Assembly (NCBI GenBank): GCA_003996215.1 | Contig: QJPP01001586.1 | Span: 62,001-126,000, forward strand | Length of the DNA stretch: 64,000 nt | Direction: 5' to 3' | Source of the DNA: Jaltomata sinuosa | Taxonomy: Eukaryota > Streptophyta > Magnoliopsida > Solanales > Solanaceae | In this document: one piece after another, positions 24,827 through 36,095 of the stretch | How positions within the stretch are numbered: position 1 is the first letter of the stretch | How the letters are laid out: each line of letters starts with the position of its first letter | Position numbers and translations under genes: made by a program | The notes under the pieces: generated by a model | What the model saw: only the letters and a program-made list of their open reading frames with translations | Databases searched by the model: none | Told to the model about the DNA's origin: nothing

Positions 24827-26154
24827 TGATGTGACGCTAATTTACGTCACTTTCGACTCCTTTTTACTAAGAACAATCGTACGTTTTCAAGCAACCATTG
24901 TTGTTTTTGATGTTTTATGTTGTATTTGTAGGAAATGGAAACAAACACGGAAACGGACGGAAATACGCGAAAAAGAGCAATCTACCTAAGTGTGACGGCC
25001 TGAGTGACGGCCCGTCACACATGGGACGGTCCGTCACTGGGACCGTCACTCCAAGGCAGCAAAGGGACAGTGCCACTGCCTAAGGCTGACGGTCCAGGCG
25101 ACGGTCCGTCAAGGCAGTGACGGTCCGTCAGCCTGACCGTCACGCTAAGGCAGTGGCTTACGTCGGCGACCCGCGTTTTGGGGATTTCTAGCCCGTTTTG
25201 GATTTGGTTTCTTTGACTCCTATAAATACCCTATGATAGGTTTATGTAATTAGAATTCACCCAATAGTTTTAGAATAGTTTTTAGTCATTTTTTGAGAGC
25301 AACAACACGTTTTCATGTGTATTGAACTCGTGTTCTTGATTCTTTCGTGAGTTCTTGGTGTTCTTGTTCGTGGATATTGGAAGATTGATTATTTTCATTA
25401 TATTGTAAGACTTTTCTTCCTTTTATGATGAATACAACTATTTTCTCTTATTTATCAAGCATGAGTAACTAAAACTCCCGCAACTAGGGTTGTGGGAGCC
25501 ATGGCAAACGTAGCAATATAGATTCCGGGTAGCGTTGGGTTCGATTTATGTATTGTCACGTTGTTAATCATACATTATGTCACGTTTTCTAGTGGGTTGC
25601 AAATATTAGAACATGCCTAGGTTTAATTTGCTTGAGAAAGAGATTAAAACTGGGAAACTTGATTAACAACAAGGATTCGAGACTACCAACTCTCGTCTTA
25701 AAGATTAATGCCGTAACTGGATTAATCTACTTGATGTTAGGATTGAGAGCTAAAAAGCACATCTTTTTTGAGATCGAGAGAAGATAAAAGGAAATTTGTT
25801 TATTTGGTCGAGAGACGTTTAGACGATACAATTGACGCAATCACATCGTGACACACATATAGAAAGAACCCGATTAAGCCTAGAATCGACATTGTTACAA
25901 TGCCATGGTGAACACATCCCTAGTTCATTCTCTCCTACTGATTATCCCCATACGTTAGTTATTGTTTTGTTTACAAGTTGATTACAAAACCCCCCCTTTA
26001 TTTACCGGAAACGATTGACGAATAGTCAACTAATTCACTAAAGTCTTAATCATCACCATATTCTCTGTGGGATTCGACCCCAACCTTGTTGGGTTATATA
26101 TTTGACAACGATCGCTTACGCTTCTTAAATTGAGGTGTAGTTTGAGCGTTATCA
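24827..26154 (+). repeat. 3' LTR of Athila-like element
   Basis: Starts TGATGTGACGC and ends GCGTTATCA, 1,328 bp against 1,329 for the 5' LTR. It contains the palindrome cluster (24992-25145) and TATA box (25220-25228). GCCAT follows at 26155. Confidence 0.9.
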
Positions 26155-26904
26155 GCCATCTGTCTGAGGGTGGAAAGAAGTGTTAAGCTGAACCTCCGTA
26201 CCTAGATTCCTCTGTATAGCTCTCCAAAACTGAGATGTGAACTGACTGTCGTGGTCTGAAATAATAGAAGTTGGGACCCCGTGCAACCGCACAATCTCAT
26301 GAATGTAGATCTGAGCTAACCTCTCTGCTCCGTAGGAAGTCTGAACCAGTAAGAAATATGCTAACTTAGTCAGCCTATCAATGATCATCTAAATAGAATC
26401 AAACCCCCGAGTAGTACGAGGCAAACAGACAACAAAGTCCATAGTGATACCTTCCCACTTCCACTCAGGAATGGGAAGTTGGTGCATCAAGCCACCCGGT
26501 CTCATGTGCTCAAATTTCACCTGCTGACAGTTCAAGCACCGAGATACAAACTCTGCCACGTCTCACTTCATACCTCCCAACCAGTAAAGCTGCCTCAAAT
26601 CTCTATACATCTTTGCTGCGCCAGGATGAATGGAGTATCTAGAATAATGTGCCTCATGGAGTATCAACTATATCAAATCACCAACTCTGGGAACACAAAG
26701 TCGACCATCAAACCTCAGAATACCATCAGAACCCAAAGTAGCCCGGCTGGCCTCACCCCGAACTACCTGATCACGAAGGTCACACAAACTCTGATCCTCA
26801 AACTGTTGGCTCTGAATTCGATCAACTAGAGTAGAACGGACCTCAATACTGTCAAAAACTCTGCTGGGATCCGATAAGTAAAGCCTAACCAAACGGTTAG
26901 CCAA
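26155..26904 (-). pseudogene. Chromovirus integrase, N-terminal part (interrupted)
   Basis: Read on the minus strand this holds the zinc-binding HHCC region (HEAHYSRYSIHPG, then CLNCQQVKFEH) and the core with the first two catalytic Asp residues (TMDFVVCLP and IISDHDSQFTSQFW), ending FHPQTDG at the inner element's target site. In-frame stops fall at several places, e.g. before MIIDRLTKLAYF. The catalytic Glu lies across the insertion at 19264. Together with 18561-19264 it is one dead integrase. Confidence 0.85.
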
Positions 26905-28806
26905 GGACTAGATGTCTAAGGCCAACGGTCGCTGAGAAACTGAAAGTGAAGCTAGACTGCCCATACTCACAGCCTTCTGACTCAAGGCATCCGCTACCAC
27001 GTTTGCCTTGCCCGGATGGTATAGAATAGTGAAATCATAGTCCTTTAGCAACTCAATCCATCTTCTCTGCCTCGAGTTCAGCTCGCGCTGACTCGTAATG
27101 TACTGAAGACTACGATGGTCGGTGAATATCTCACAATGAACCCCATATAGATAGTGCCTTTAGATCTTGAGCGCGAAGACTACCACCACCAACTCTAAGT
27201 CGTGAGTGGGGTAGTTGGGCTCGTGAACCTTCAGCTGTCTCGATGCGTATGTTATCACTCAACTCTGTTGCATCAATACACAACCAAGACCGACCCCTGA
27301 AGTATCACAATACACGGAGAAACTCTGACCCTCAATCGGCACGGTCAAAACTGGAGCTGAAGTCAATAAGGCCTTAAGCCTCTGAAAACTATCCTCGCAC
27401 TGGTCAGACTGCTGAAATGGAATATCCTTCCTAGTCAGCATAGTCAAGGGTGCTGCTATGGAAGAAAATCCCTCAACAAACCGTCTGTAGTACCCGGCTA
27501 ACCCAACAAAGCTATGGACCTCAGTAGGTGTGGTAGGTCTAGGCCAATCACGAATCGCAGAAATCTTACTCGGATCCACTCTAATCCCATCCTTAGACAC
27601 CACGTTCCCTAGGAATACAACTGACTCAAACCAAAACTCACATTTTGAGAACATGGCATAAAGCCGATGAGCTCTCAAAGTCTGAAGTATAGTCCTCAAA
27701 TGTGGCTCATGCTCGCCCCTACTCCTCGAGTATATCAGAATGTCATCGATGAAGACTATCATGAACAGATCCAGGTACGGGCTAAGCACCTTATGAATCA
27801 AGTCCATAAAGGTGGCGGGGGCATTAGTCAACCCAAAAGACATCACCAGGAACTCATAATGGCCATAACATGTCCTGAATGCTATCTTAGGGATGTCATC
27901 CGCCCTAATCCTCAAATGATGGTAGCCAGATCTCAAATCAATCTTAGAAAACACGGCGGAACCCTGAAGCTGATCAAACACGTCATCAATCCTCGGCATT
28001 GGATACTTATTCTTCACTGTCACCTTATTCAACTGTCGGTAATCAATACACATCCGCATCGACCAATCCTTCTTCTTCACGAAGAGAATAGGAGCACCCC
28101 AAGGAGACACACTCGGTCTAATAAACCTCTTAGCTAATAAATCCTGGAGCTGCTCCTTAAGCTCTCTCAACTCACTAGGAGCCATATGGTATGGAGGGAT
28201 AGAAATGGGCCTGGTGCCTGGCTCTAACTCAATGGAAAAATCAATATCCCTCTCAGGTGGAAGGCCTGGCAGGTCGGTAGGAAACACATCTAGGAAGTTT
28301 CTAAGCACAAGAACAGACTCAGGAGACATAGGGTCAGCACTAGCATCTCGGACATATGCTAGATAAGCTAAATACCCATTATAAATCAACTTCTTAGCTC
28401 GAAGAAAAGAGATGATCCCAGACGGTGCATGGCTAACAGAACCCTGCCACACAATCGGGGACACACCGGGCACGGCTATGGTAACGGTCTTGGCATAACA
28501 ATCCAAAACTGCATGATGAGGGGATAACTAGTCCATGCCCAGTATCACGCCAAAGTCTAACAAATCAAGTATCATCAAGTCAGCCTAAGCATCCAAGTCC
28601 CCGATAGATATCACACAGGATCTCACAATCCGATCTACTACTAAAGAAACTCCTACTGGGGTCGAAACAGAAACAAGTACAGATAATGGCTCACTAGTCA
28701 ACCCCAAACAAGGCATAAAGTAGGCAGATATATATGAACAAGTGGATCCAGGATCAAACAAAGAATAAGCTGGCTGACCACATACAGAAATCATACTTGT
28801 GATCAC
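26905..28806 (-). pseudogene. Chromovirus protease, reverse transcriptase and RNase H
   Basis: Protease: SLFDPGSTCSYIS near 28740. Reverse transcriptase: a 415-codon open stretch from 28506 with IDYRQLN, the FSKIDLRSGYHHLRI block and FVMSFG-like VMSFGLTNAPATF, and the catalytic FIDDILIYS (about residue 252-260 of that stretch, near 27740). RNase H begins SVYCDTSGVGLGCVLMQQ near 27310 and continues past a stop at 27257 through TDHRSLQY and PGKANVVADALS (near 26990). The gag and pol frames differ, so a shift has occurred between them. Not functional. Confidence 0.85.
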
Positions 28807-28979
28807 AGTATCTGAGGCCTCTGCCTCCGGTCTCCCCGGGACCGCATAGAACTGACGATGACCTTCACCTGCCTGACCTCCATCCCTACCACGTGCTCTT
28901 CTATGCGGAGCACCACCTCTACCCTGACTATCGCCTCCTCGAGCCGGTGGCTGAACAGAGTGAATAGGCTGAACCGCAC

Positions 28980-30383
28980 CCTACTGGGGCAATCTCTAAC
29001 ATAATGGCCACCAACTCCGCACTCATAACAGGTTGTACCCCGCTGGGGGTAATCTCTGGGAAAATGACCACTAACACCACACTTATAGCACGGCCCTAAC
29101 GGCCTACCCTATCGAGATGGACCCGCTGAACCTGTGTGGACACCTCAGCCTGATGCCCCAGAAGTAGTACCCCTCGCAGACTAATCGTTGTGACCATGCT
29201 GACTGCTCTGACCCTGCTCAAACTGAGAACTCGAAACCTGAAGTGATGCCTGTACCAGTTGACTAGACTGACCCAGATGCTGCTGTGGCTGATAACCTCA
29301 GCCCCACTGGTCGAAACCTCTACCACCATGCCTAGATACACTATAACCACCCTGATGTCGAGGCCTCTTATCTATGGCCCCGGTGTCATGATGACGCGAA
29401 TCCTCTTTCATACGTGCATAGTCTGAAATGGCCTGGAATGACCGACCTCTAGCAACTAGTATCTCTGCAAGCTCTCTGAACTCTCTTCGTAACCCCCAAA
29501 CAAATCTATGGACTCTGTCGACCTCAATAGGCATAATCATGGCCCCAAAGGGAGCAAGCTGATGGAAACAGGTCTCATACTCCGAGACAGTCATAGTATC
29601 CTGTGATAGTCTGGTAAACTCCTCCCTACGACGTTCTTGGTGGCTCTGTGGTAAGAACTTGGCCATAAAAGCCTCATAGAACTCAGACCAGGTCAAAGGA
29701 GGTGATGTAGAAGGCCTGCAAGCAACCTGTGCTCTCCGCCATAACTTTGCTGGACCCTCCAGCTGATATGAGGTATAGCCAACCCCGTGAGTCTCTAATA
29801 ACCCCAAGTGGTGCAACATCTCCTCATAGGTGCTGATAAAATTATGGGGGTCCTGACCCTGTGTACCAGCAAAACTAGGCGGTGCCAATCTCAGAAACCT
29901 ACCTAAAGCCTTTTGCTCCCCATCTGTCATGGCTGGGCAAGGATCAAGAGGCTGAGCAACCAATGGAACCGGAACAACCTCAGCACGGGGAGCCGCAGTA
30001 ACAGGCTGCGCTCCTGAACTCTGAACACCCAGGACTGCCCCCTGAGTGGATATATGTGCTGCCTCCGTAGGTCTCTCTCCAATCATACCCAAAAGCTGAA
30101 CAAGCAAACCTCGAATATCTGAAGACTGAGCTGGGGCTGAAGCTGGTACTGGAGCTGGTGGTACCTGGCCTATCCCCTGGTCCACATGTTGCTGCTCTAG
30201 ATCTAAATCTGGCTCGTAGTCATACTCAAGCTCTATATCTGCTCTAGCAGCTCTAGCAGGTGTTGCTGCTCTGGGACGACCTCTAGCCCTACCTCAGTGA
30301 CCACCCCGGCCCCTAGCTGGAGTCGGAGGTGTAGGGGCAGGAGGGTCTCCTCCGCCTGAAGATGACGATCTCGTACGAACCAT
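28980..30383 (-). pseudogene. Chromovirus gag with two zinc knuckles, broken
   Basis: A start ATG at 30383 opens a Pro/Ala/Arg-rich N-terminus that meets a stop after 29 codons. The capsid region (30185-29298) has DPHNFISTYEEMLHHLG, WSEFYEAFMAKFLP and FTRLSQDTMTVSEYE, typical retrotransposon gag. Two CCHC-type knuckles lie at about 29090-29041 (CYKCGVSGHFPRDY, last Cys changed to Tyr) and 29035-28994 (CYECGVGGHYVRDC, intact). Further stops occur at 29297 and beyond. Confidence 0.8.
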
Positions 30384-30595
30384 CTGCGGAAGACTGAACC
30401 AAAACAAATGAGATTTCCAGGAACTTTCAAGGATACTATGCATAAAAAAGAAGCAAGAAAAGTCTATTTCCCTAAGATGTCACTATAGCCTCCCGAAGAT
30501 TGAGCACAGACGTCTCCGCCCCGATCCGCATGACTCTTCTAGACATTGGCTCCTATACCGATGACACTGGTGAACCTAGATCTCTGACAACAAGC

Positions 30596-33500
30596 TGTCA
30601 TGACCCAATTTCTCGGTCATGATGGCACCTACAACCTCCAGTAGGCGAACCAATCCCCGTAGGCCGGAATGGTTAGTAATGGGCTACCTTCTAACAGTTT
30701 AAGTGGAAGAACAAATAAATAAGCGGAATAAAGGGAACAAGATGAATAACAAGGGATAACCAGAGTAATATAAAAGCAAAGCGGAAGCTAAACCAACCCA
30801 AAACCTGGTATCATAGAGTATAAGAGCCAAACTACAACAGGAGTACAAGGGTACAAAGTAATATACACATGATATCTCCGAAACTATAAGAGTAAAAAAT
30901 ACAACTAGGATAAACTAAAGTCAAGCTCTGGACGCCAAGAGCTTACCCTCAGCTTGGATGATCCAAAAATAGCTGCCCGCACGAGTCTCCGGCGCTCTAA
31001 CAGTGATGGCCCACACTAGGATCTGCACTAGAAGATGCAGGGAGGTAGGGTGAGCACCAAATGCGAACCATAAGGTACCCAGTAGGTATCATAGGCCGAC
31101 CAGGCATATATAATGTAAAAGAACAGTAGCAGGCAGAGAAGAAATAAACAGTCACGACAATCAACGGTAATATACATAGGAACTAGCCGAGAGGGAAGAC
31201 AACAAAAGTAACAAACAAGGCTAGCAAATAGAATATATACATGGCAAACGCAGGTGAAATTAAGAACGACGCACCTGGGATCCTTGCAAAATAGTATATA
31301 TACACAAGTCTAGAAATGGACGGTATACCGGTAACCTCAAGTATAAGGAATGGGAGAGAAGTGTAAAGTAGACATGCTCGGAAACAGTAAACAATAACTA
31401 CACTAATCACAACAAACTCATTCCAGAACCAACAGCCCCGCTGAAGCTCTAGCCACACTAATCACGACCATCTCAATCCAGAAACCGACAACCCCGTTGT
31501 AACCAATCTCACACCCCAAACAGAAGTAATAATGATAAGACTCTACCTATAGTCCCTCGGCCGCCCATACAACCGAGGAATGCAAACAAGTGAAAACAAA
31601 TGCTCTGGCATCCTATACTACCGGAGCGTACAATCAACAATCAACAGAGAGGGGTGATACCTTACGCAGATGAATGATATGGTGCCATGCTACGTAAAAG
31701 TGATCAAGTACCGTATGTCACCCGCTTTCGGCGACCTGTAAGGCCCAGAAGATGGGATCCATGGAAGGTCCCACCCATATACCACTAATACATCGTATAC
31801 CCTCCCTCCGGCACCCGCAGCTCGCAGCTTCTGGTTTGAAAAGGCAAGGTCCATGGAGGCCCCCGACCAACATACTAGATGCCCCGCATCCTCAAGACAA
31901 ACCCCAAGTAAAACTGCCTGGAGGGTATCCAGGTCTAAAATAGTTAGCCCAAAAGCTCTAGTACTCGGCCCCGCCTAGTCCAGCAACACCCCGGATGCTG
32001 TAGTATAAAAGAAGGGCACCCGACCCCGTCGAGCCCAGAAAAGTGAAACTATAGATAAAAATGTCTTTTAAAACATTCCTTACCCTAAGAAGATCCACAA
32101 GACAAGTCAAAACCATTTCCAAATCGTTTCCGTTTTCGATGGGCCCCCCAGGCCATGCAAGGTTTAGAAAACAGTTCCAGAAGGACCGAAGCCAAACCGT
32201 AGTAAAATGCATGAAAACCCCTCTATATGCAATAGCCACCCCGCAGCTCACAATCAACCTATCAGCCCTGCATAGGCTCCAAAGCTACTCAGCAAGCATA
32301 ACCAACCTGGCCTCACAGGACCACAAGGGTAATAATATCAGTTAACCAGAATACTACACACAACGGAGGAAAGAGCGCAACGGATCATGGAAAAGCGGTC
32401 AAGGTCTGTGGTACCAACCTAATAACCCCACCCAAGGATGCCAACTAGTACAATTTTACCCGATATATACGAAGTGTAGGTAGTTAAGCCATAATCTACC
32501 TATTGTTCGACGACAAGCTGCAGGCACGACGATATTCGAGGCCGAGCTGCTCCGAGAATCAAACTATCAATGTCAAGAATAAAATATTAAGGCGAGTCCA
32601 ACGATACCCATATCACCATAGTAATAGTCCGGCCAAAATCTGGGTTACCGGCGGGCCTGTGGGGCCCGCAACCCAAAACTGAAAATGAAAAAGAGCATGA
32701 TAATTACCACCGTCCAAGGGGTGCATGCTCGAATTTCGAGGGAAATTGGTCAAGGGAAAGGCTCAAACCAACCAGCCATCATAAGGAGCAATTAAGGAAT
32801 TAAAAAGGGAAAGTTGACGGATTAAAGCGGTTAAAACTTACCAATTATGGTGGAGAAACTATTAGGACCAAGGAATTTAGCACCCAATACCCACAAGAGG
32901 CCAAAAACTAAGCTAGAACGAGCTTGGATTGATAACAATGGAGGAATTTGGTTTCTAGAGTGAAAGAGACAAAGTTAGGAGTATATATACTTTTCAGGGG
33001 TCCTTCGTCGCGATCGTGAAGGACCCCTCGTTGTTGCGTGGACCACGCTGGCTAGACCACCGCGATCGCGGAGGCTAGCCACGCGGTCACGATGAACAGC
33101 AGCCCATCCACTTCATCACGATCGCGGAGACTGGGCTCGCAGTCGCGATGGAGGCTGAGGCCTGCACCTGCAACTTGGAAAATCTGCAACTTTTCTAAAA
33201 CTCTATGGGGTGTTCCGGGCACAATTGAAAACCGATATTCAAAAACTAATAATTCTAACAGAGTGAAAACGACATTCCAAACTCAACGGAATCGACGAAA
33301 CTTCCGTACGAGGTCATTTCGGAGAAATACTGACCCAAGTCAACACTAACGAAAAGTAACTCAAAGGCTTGAAATGAGTTCAGCTCACCCGAAATCCGAA
33401 CCAACCACCTTCTTAACCCAAACTCAATATTCTGGAGCTGATGGAATCGTCGAATTTTGAATCCGACACTCTGATCATCGAAAGTCACCCAAAGTAACAC

Positions 33501-33841
33501 TTTCCACTCCAAATAGCCTGAAAACTGAGAAAACAACACAAAACCCACACCGGAAGTTCTCAATCATCAACTAAAGGTCCAACTAGACCAAACTCATCGC
33601 TCCTAAGATAATGAAACTGACATAATTCAATTTCGAGCACGTTAGCTAAGAATGTTGACCAAAGTCAATGATTTTCTAAGTTGAAGTTCTAAAACAGGCA
33701 AACGACCAAAACAACCAAACGAACGGCCAGGGCACCGAACTACCGGTCCCAGCAAGTCATAAATGACTTGGGGCCACTACAGGAAGGCTCTAACAGTGCA
33801 ATAAATGTATAAATGTGAAGATGACCGGAAGGGTCATTACA
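30596..33841 (-). repeat. 5' LTR of the chromovirus (3.25 kb)
   Basis: On the minus strand it starts TGTAATGACCCTTCCGG at 33841 and ends TTGGGTCATGACA at 30596. A diverged Met-tRNA PBS (TTGTTGTCAGAG) follows at about 30582-30593. It matches 15742-18455 over 2.6 kb. A third LTR start of this family lies at 63812 on the plus strand. Confidence 0.85.
33006..33150. repeat. CGCGATCGCG palindrome cluster in 5' LTR
   Basis: CCGCGATCGCGG at 33060-33071 is a 12-base palindrome; related motifs lie at 33009, 33118 and 33140. It is the counterpart of 17621-17767 and lies beside TATATATAC at 32982-32990. Confidence 0.65.
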
Positions 33842-34122
33842 ATAAATTATTAGAAAAACTTTTTAAATTAATGTAATTCTACAAAAGATGAAAGGCAAAG
33901 TAGTCAATTTCATGTCTGACCCTAAGCTCCTTACATTCGCTTTTAAATATTTTAAATTGTTAATTATTGTAATTTATAGTACTTATTAAGTAAAATTTCT
34001 AAATATATAAATTATTAGAAAAACTTTTAAAATTAATGTAATTCTAAAAAAAAAAAATGAAGGGCATAGTAGTCAATTTCGTGTCTGGCCCTAAGCTCCT
34101 CACATTCGCTTCTCCATATATT
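33842..34122 (-). mobile_element. Helitron-like element, right part
   Basis: Sequence right of the chromovirus resumes the unit seen at 15355-15720 (AAATTATTAGAAAAACTTTT, then GGCAAAGTAGTCAATTT and CTGACCCTAAGCTCC), twice. It ends near 34122 with the CCATATATTAGTA motif that closes other units, probably the Helitron 5' end on the minus strand. Confidence 0.55.
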
Positions 34123-34497
34123 AGTAATACGACTATTATTTTTTAAAATTATATTGAATTAATTTAAAAAATTAATTTTTAAAGAGTTATAATTTTGTTG
34201 GATAATGATCACAACTTTAAATATGGACCCTTCTTATCAATTTGAATGGAGTTCTCTTTTGTATATTTCAGTACCCTTTTATCTACTTTAATAAATTTAT
34301 TTTTGGAGATCTTAATACGTATGTAAAATTTTCACTTATTATTTTTTTCTCATTACTTATTGGATATCATATTTGAGTTCAACAAATATTATTAAAAATA
34401 ACAAGATCACAAGAAGAAAAAATCCTAATATTTCAGATAGGATTGCTTATGCAATCCTAATTTAAATAAATACGTATTTTACATGTGGAGATCTCCA
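34123..34497. repeat. Duplicated AT-rich segment, copy 2 (right part)
   Basis: Matches copy 1 (12640-13450) in order, including TTGGATAATG, GGATATCA and ending ATGTGGAGATCTCCA. Its left part is at 13598-13703, so the nest of elements lies inside this copy. About 450 bp of copy 1 (roughly 12870-13320) are absent here. Confidence 0.65.
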
Positions 34498-35433
34498 TGG
34501 TATATTCCAACATTACAATATTATTATTCTATTGATTAATAACTTAAAATAGTGTTTGTTATGAATTTGATCGTCGTACTTGGATGGGCTTCACTACTAA
34601 TTTGTTAGGTGGTAAATTTATTTAATTTTAATTTTTTTTTAATTAATCAATAAATATAACTTTTGATTATTTTGCTAATCAAAAGAGTTGTGAATGTGAT
34701 ACTTTTGAAATGGAGGTATGTATGACCTTTTTCCTACTTTAAATTGATTTAAATAATAAAGTAACGTAAGTAAAAGAAAATACTCAAAATGATTATAGAT
34801 AAATTTAATCAATTAAAAAGGTAAGAAAAAAGTCATAAATAATATAATAATATTGAACAAAGAATAATGTAATAAAAGATAAATAATAAAAGTCATTTCA
34901 TAATTATATGATTCATTTTCTTTAGTTTTATATATATTTTTATATTAGATTACAAAATAAGATAATAGTTAAATTTTTCTTAAAGTAAGTATGAGTTAAT
35001 GTTCATAAACAGGTAAGGTCAATATCAATTAACAAACAGGTGTCCCAAAAGCATTATTTGACCTTGCTAGAGCTCTTTTTTGATAGGATAAAAATATCAT
35101 TTTAATAAAAAATGGTTTATCAATTAACAAACAGATGTCCCAAATTTTTAATAATAATGCTTTTCAAAAATTATTTTATTTTTTATGTACGTGCAAAATA
35201 ATCATCAACGTTGAGCTACATCTTCTTATTTAGATATTGACTCTGAAATATAGATGACTATATGCTATTTTAAGAAAATGATAGTAATGAAGTAAAAGAT
35301 ACTATATACAATACAAAATTTTAGTGTAAGAAGAATGATCCAAAAAAATTGAGAATAAAATATTTTTAATATAAAACATATAGTTCATATACACATATTT
35401 GTATTAGTTCTCTTCATTTTTTAAGTTTTAAAA

Positions 35434-35465
35434 TAATCCGCGCATTGTGCGAATACATATACTAG
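35434..35465 (+). mobile_element. Helitron 3' terminus
   Basis: A CCGCGCATTGTGCG hairpin is followed by AATACATATACTAG and then T. This is the hairpin plus CTRR-T end of a Helitron of a different family from those at 13704 and 50649. Its 5' end was not located. Confidence 0.55.
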
Positions 35466-36007
35466 TTTATTACTAATTGCTAAGAATTGTTAAAAAAGTT
35501 ATGCTATAAATAATAAAATATGTTCTATTACTATAAATCGTAATTATGAGTCTAATATATATTATTTTATAAACGGACCTTTTTTGGCCAAAAAATAGGT
35601 TTAGTAAGCGAAGCTCAAAAAAATTGGCTCTATCCATCCAAGACGGACAAGATAATAGAAATCTAAAGATTTTCCTCCTAATTTCTCACTTAAAATATAT
35701 TTTCCTATCATAATACATATTAATGCATCCAATCATCCAAATACACACAAAAATGCATAGCTCGATTCTCAAGATAAATCAAAAAGGACAATTTGAATTC
35801 ACTCATTGAAGGACTTACCACAACTGTGCCAGCCAAGTAACAACTTTCAGATTTAGAAATTAACAAGTACAGAAGGTTTCTCCCTTGTGATAATGTATAT
35901 TATGTGTATGTATCACGTATATCATTGTATCTCATATATATATTCTTCGGTCAATATCATCGAAAATTATCTCCGCAATCTTCATCAAACAGAAAAATCC
36001 ATTTTTG

Positions 36008-36095
36008 TCACTAACACAAAGAAAAGAGAAGAAAAGTTTCATATATGTGTGTGCGCGTCACTAACACAAAGAAAAGAGAAGAAAAATTTCAAAAA
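36008..36095. repeat. Short tandem duplication
   Basis: The unit GTCACTAACACAAAGAAAAG followed by AGAAGAAAA occurs twice with a period of 49 bp. Nothing suggests a function. Confidence 0.7.

Larger units (their letters stand above)
19270..26154 (+). mobile_element. Athila-like LTR retrotransposon with gag and protease only
   Basis: A 6,885-bp element on the plus strand with 1.33-kb LTRs, perfect 5-bp target duplications, an exact 18-base tRNA-Asp primer site and a gag-protease reading frame of the Athila/Tat kind (Ty3/gypsy). There is no reverse transcriptase, RNase H or integrase in the 1.5 kb between the protease end and the 3' LTR. The LTRs differ at only about 25-35 positions by eye, so the insertion is fairly recent. 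It fits the TR-GAG type of non-autonomous element, presumably mobilised by a relative's enzymes. Confidence 0.85.
15742..33841 (-). mobile_element. Ty3/gypsy chromovirus-like retrotransposon, split by an inner element
   Basis: The minus strand carries, right to left, a 5' LTR (30596-33841), a weak Met-tRNA PBS, gag with two zinc knuckles, protease, reverse transcriptase, RNase H, integrase and a C-terminal chromodomain-like segment, then a 3' LTR (15742-18455). The order PR-RT-RH-IN-chromodomain is that of the chromovirus branch, probably the Del/Tekay group. All reading frames are broken by stops or shifts. The Athila-like element at 19270-26154 sits inside integrase. The whole is inserted in Helitron DNA, and the distal ~640 bp of its 3' LTR are gone. 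Confidence 0.85.

Noticed and set aside
27667..28137. 156-codon open frame on the plus strand
   Set aside because: Antisense of the chromovirus reverse transcriptase, which has all expected motifs on the minus strand.
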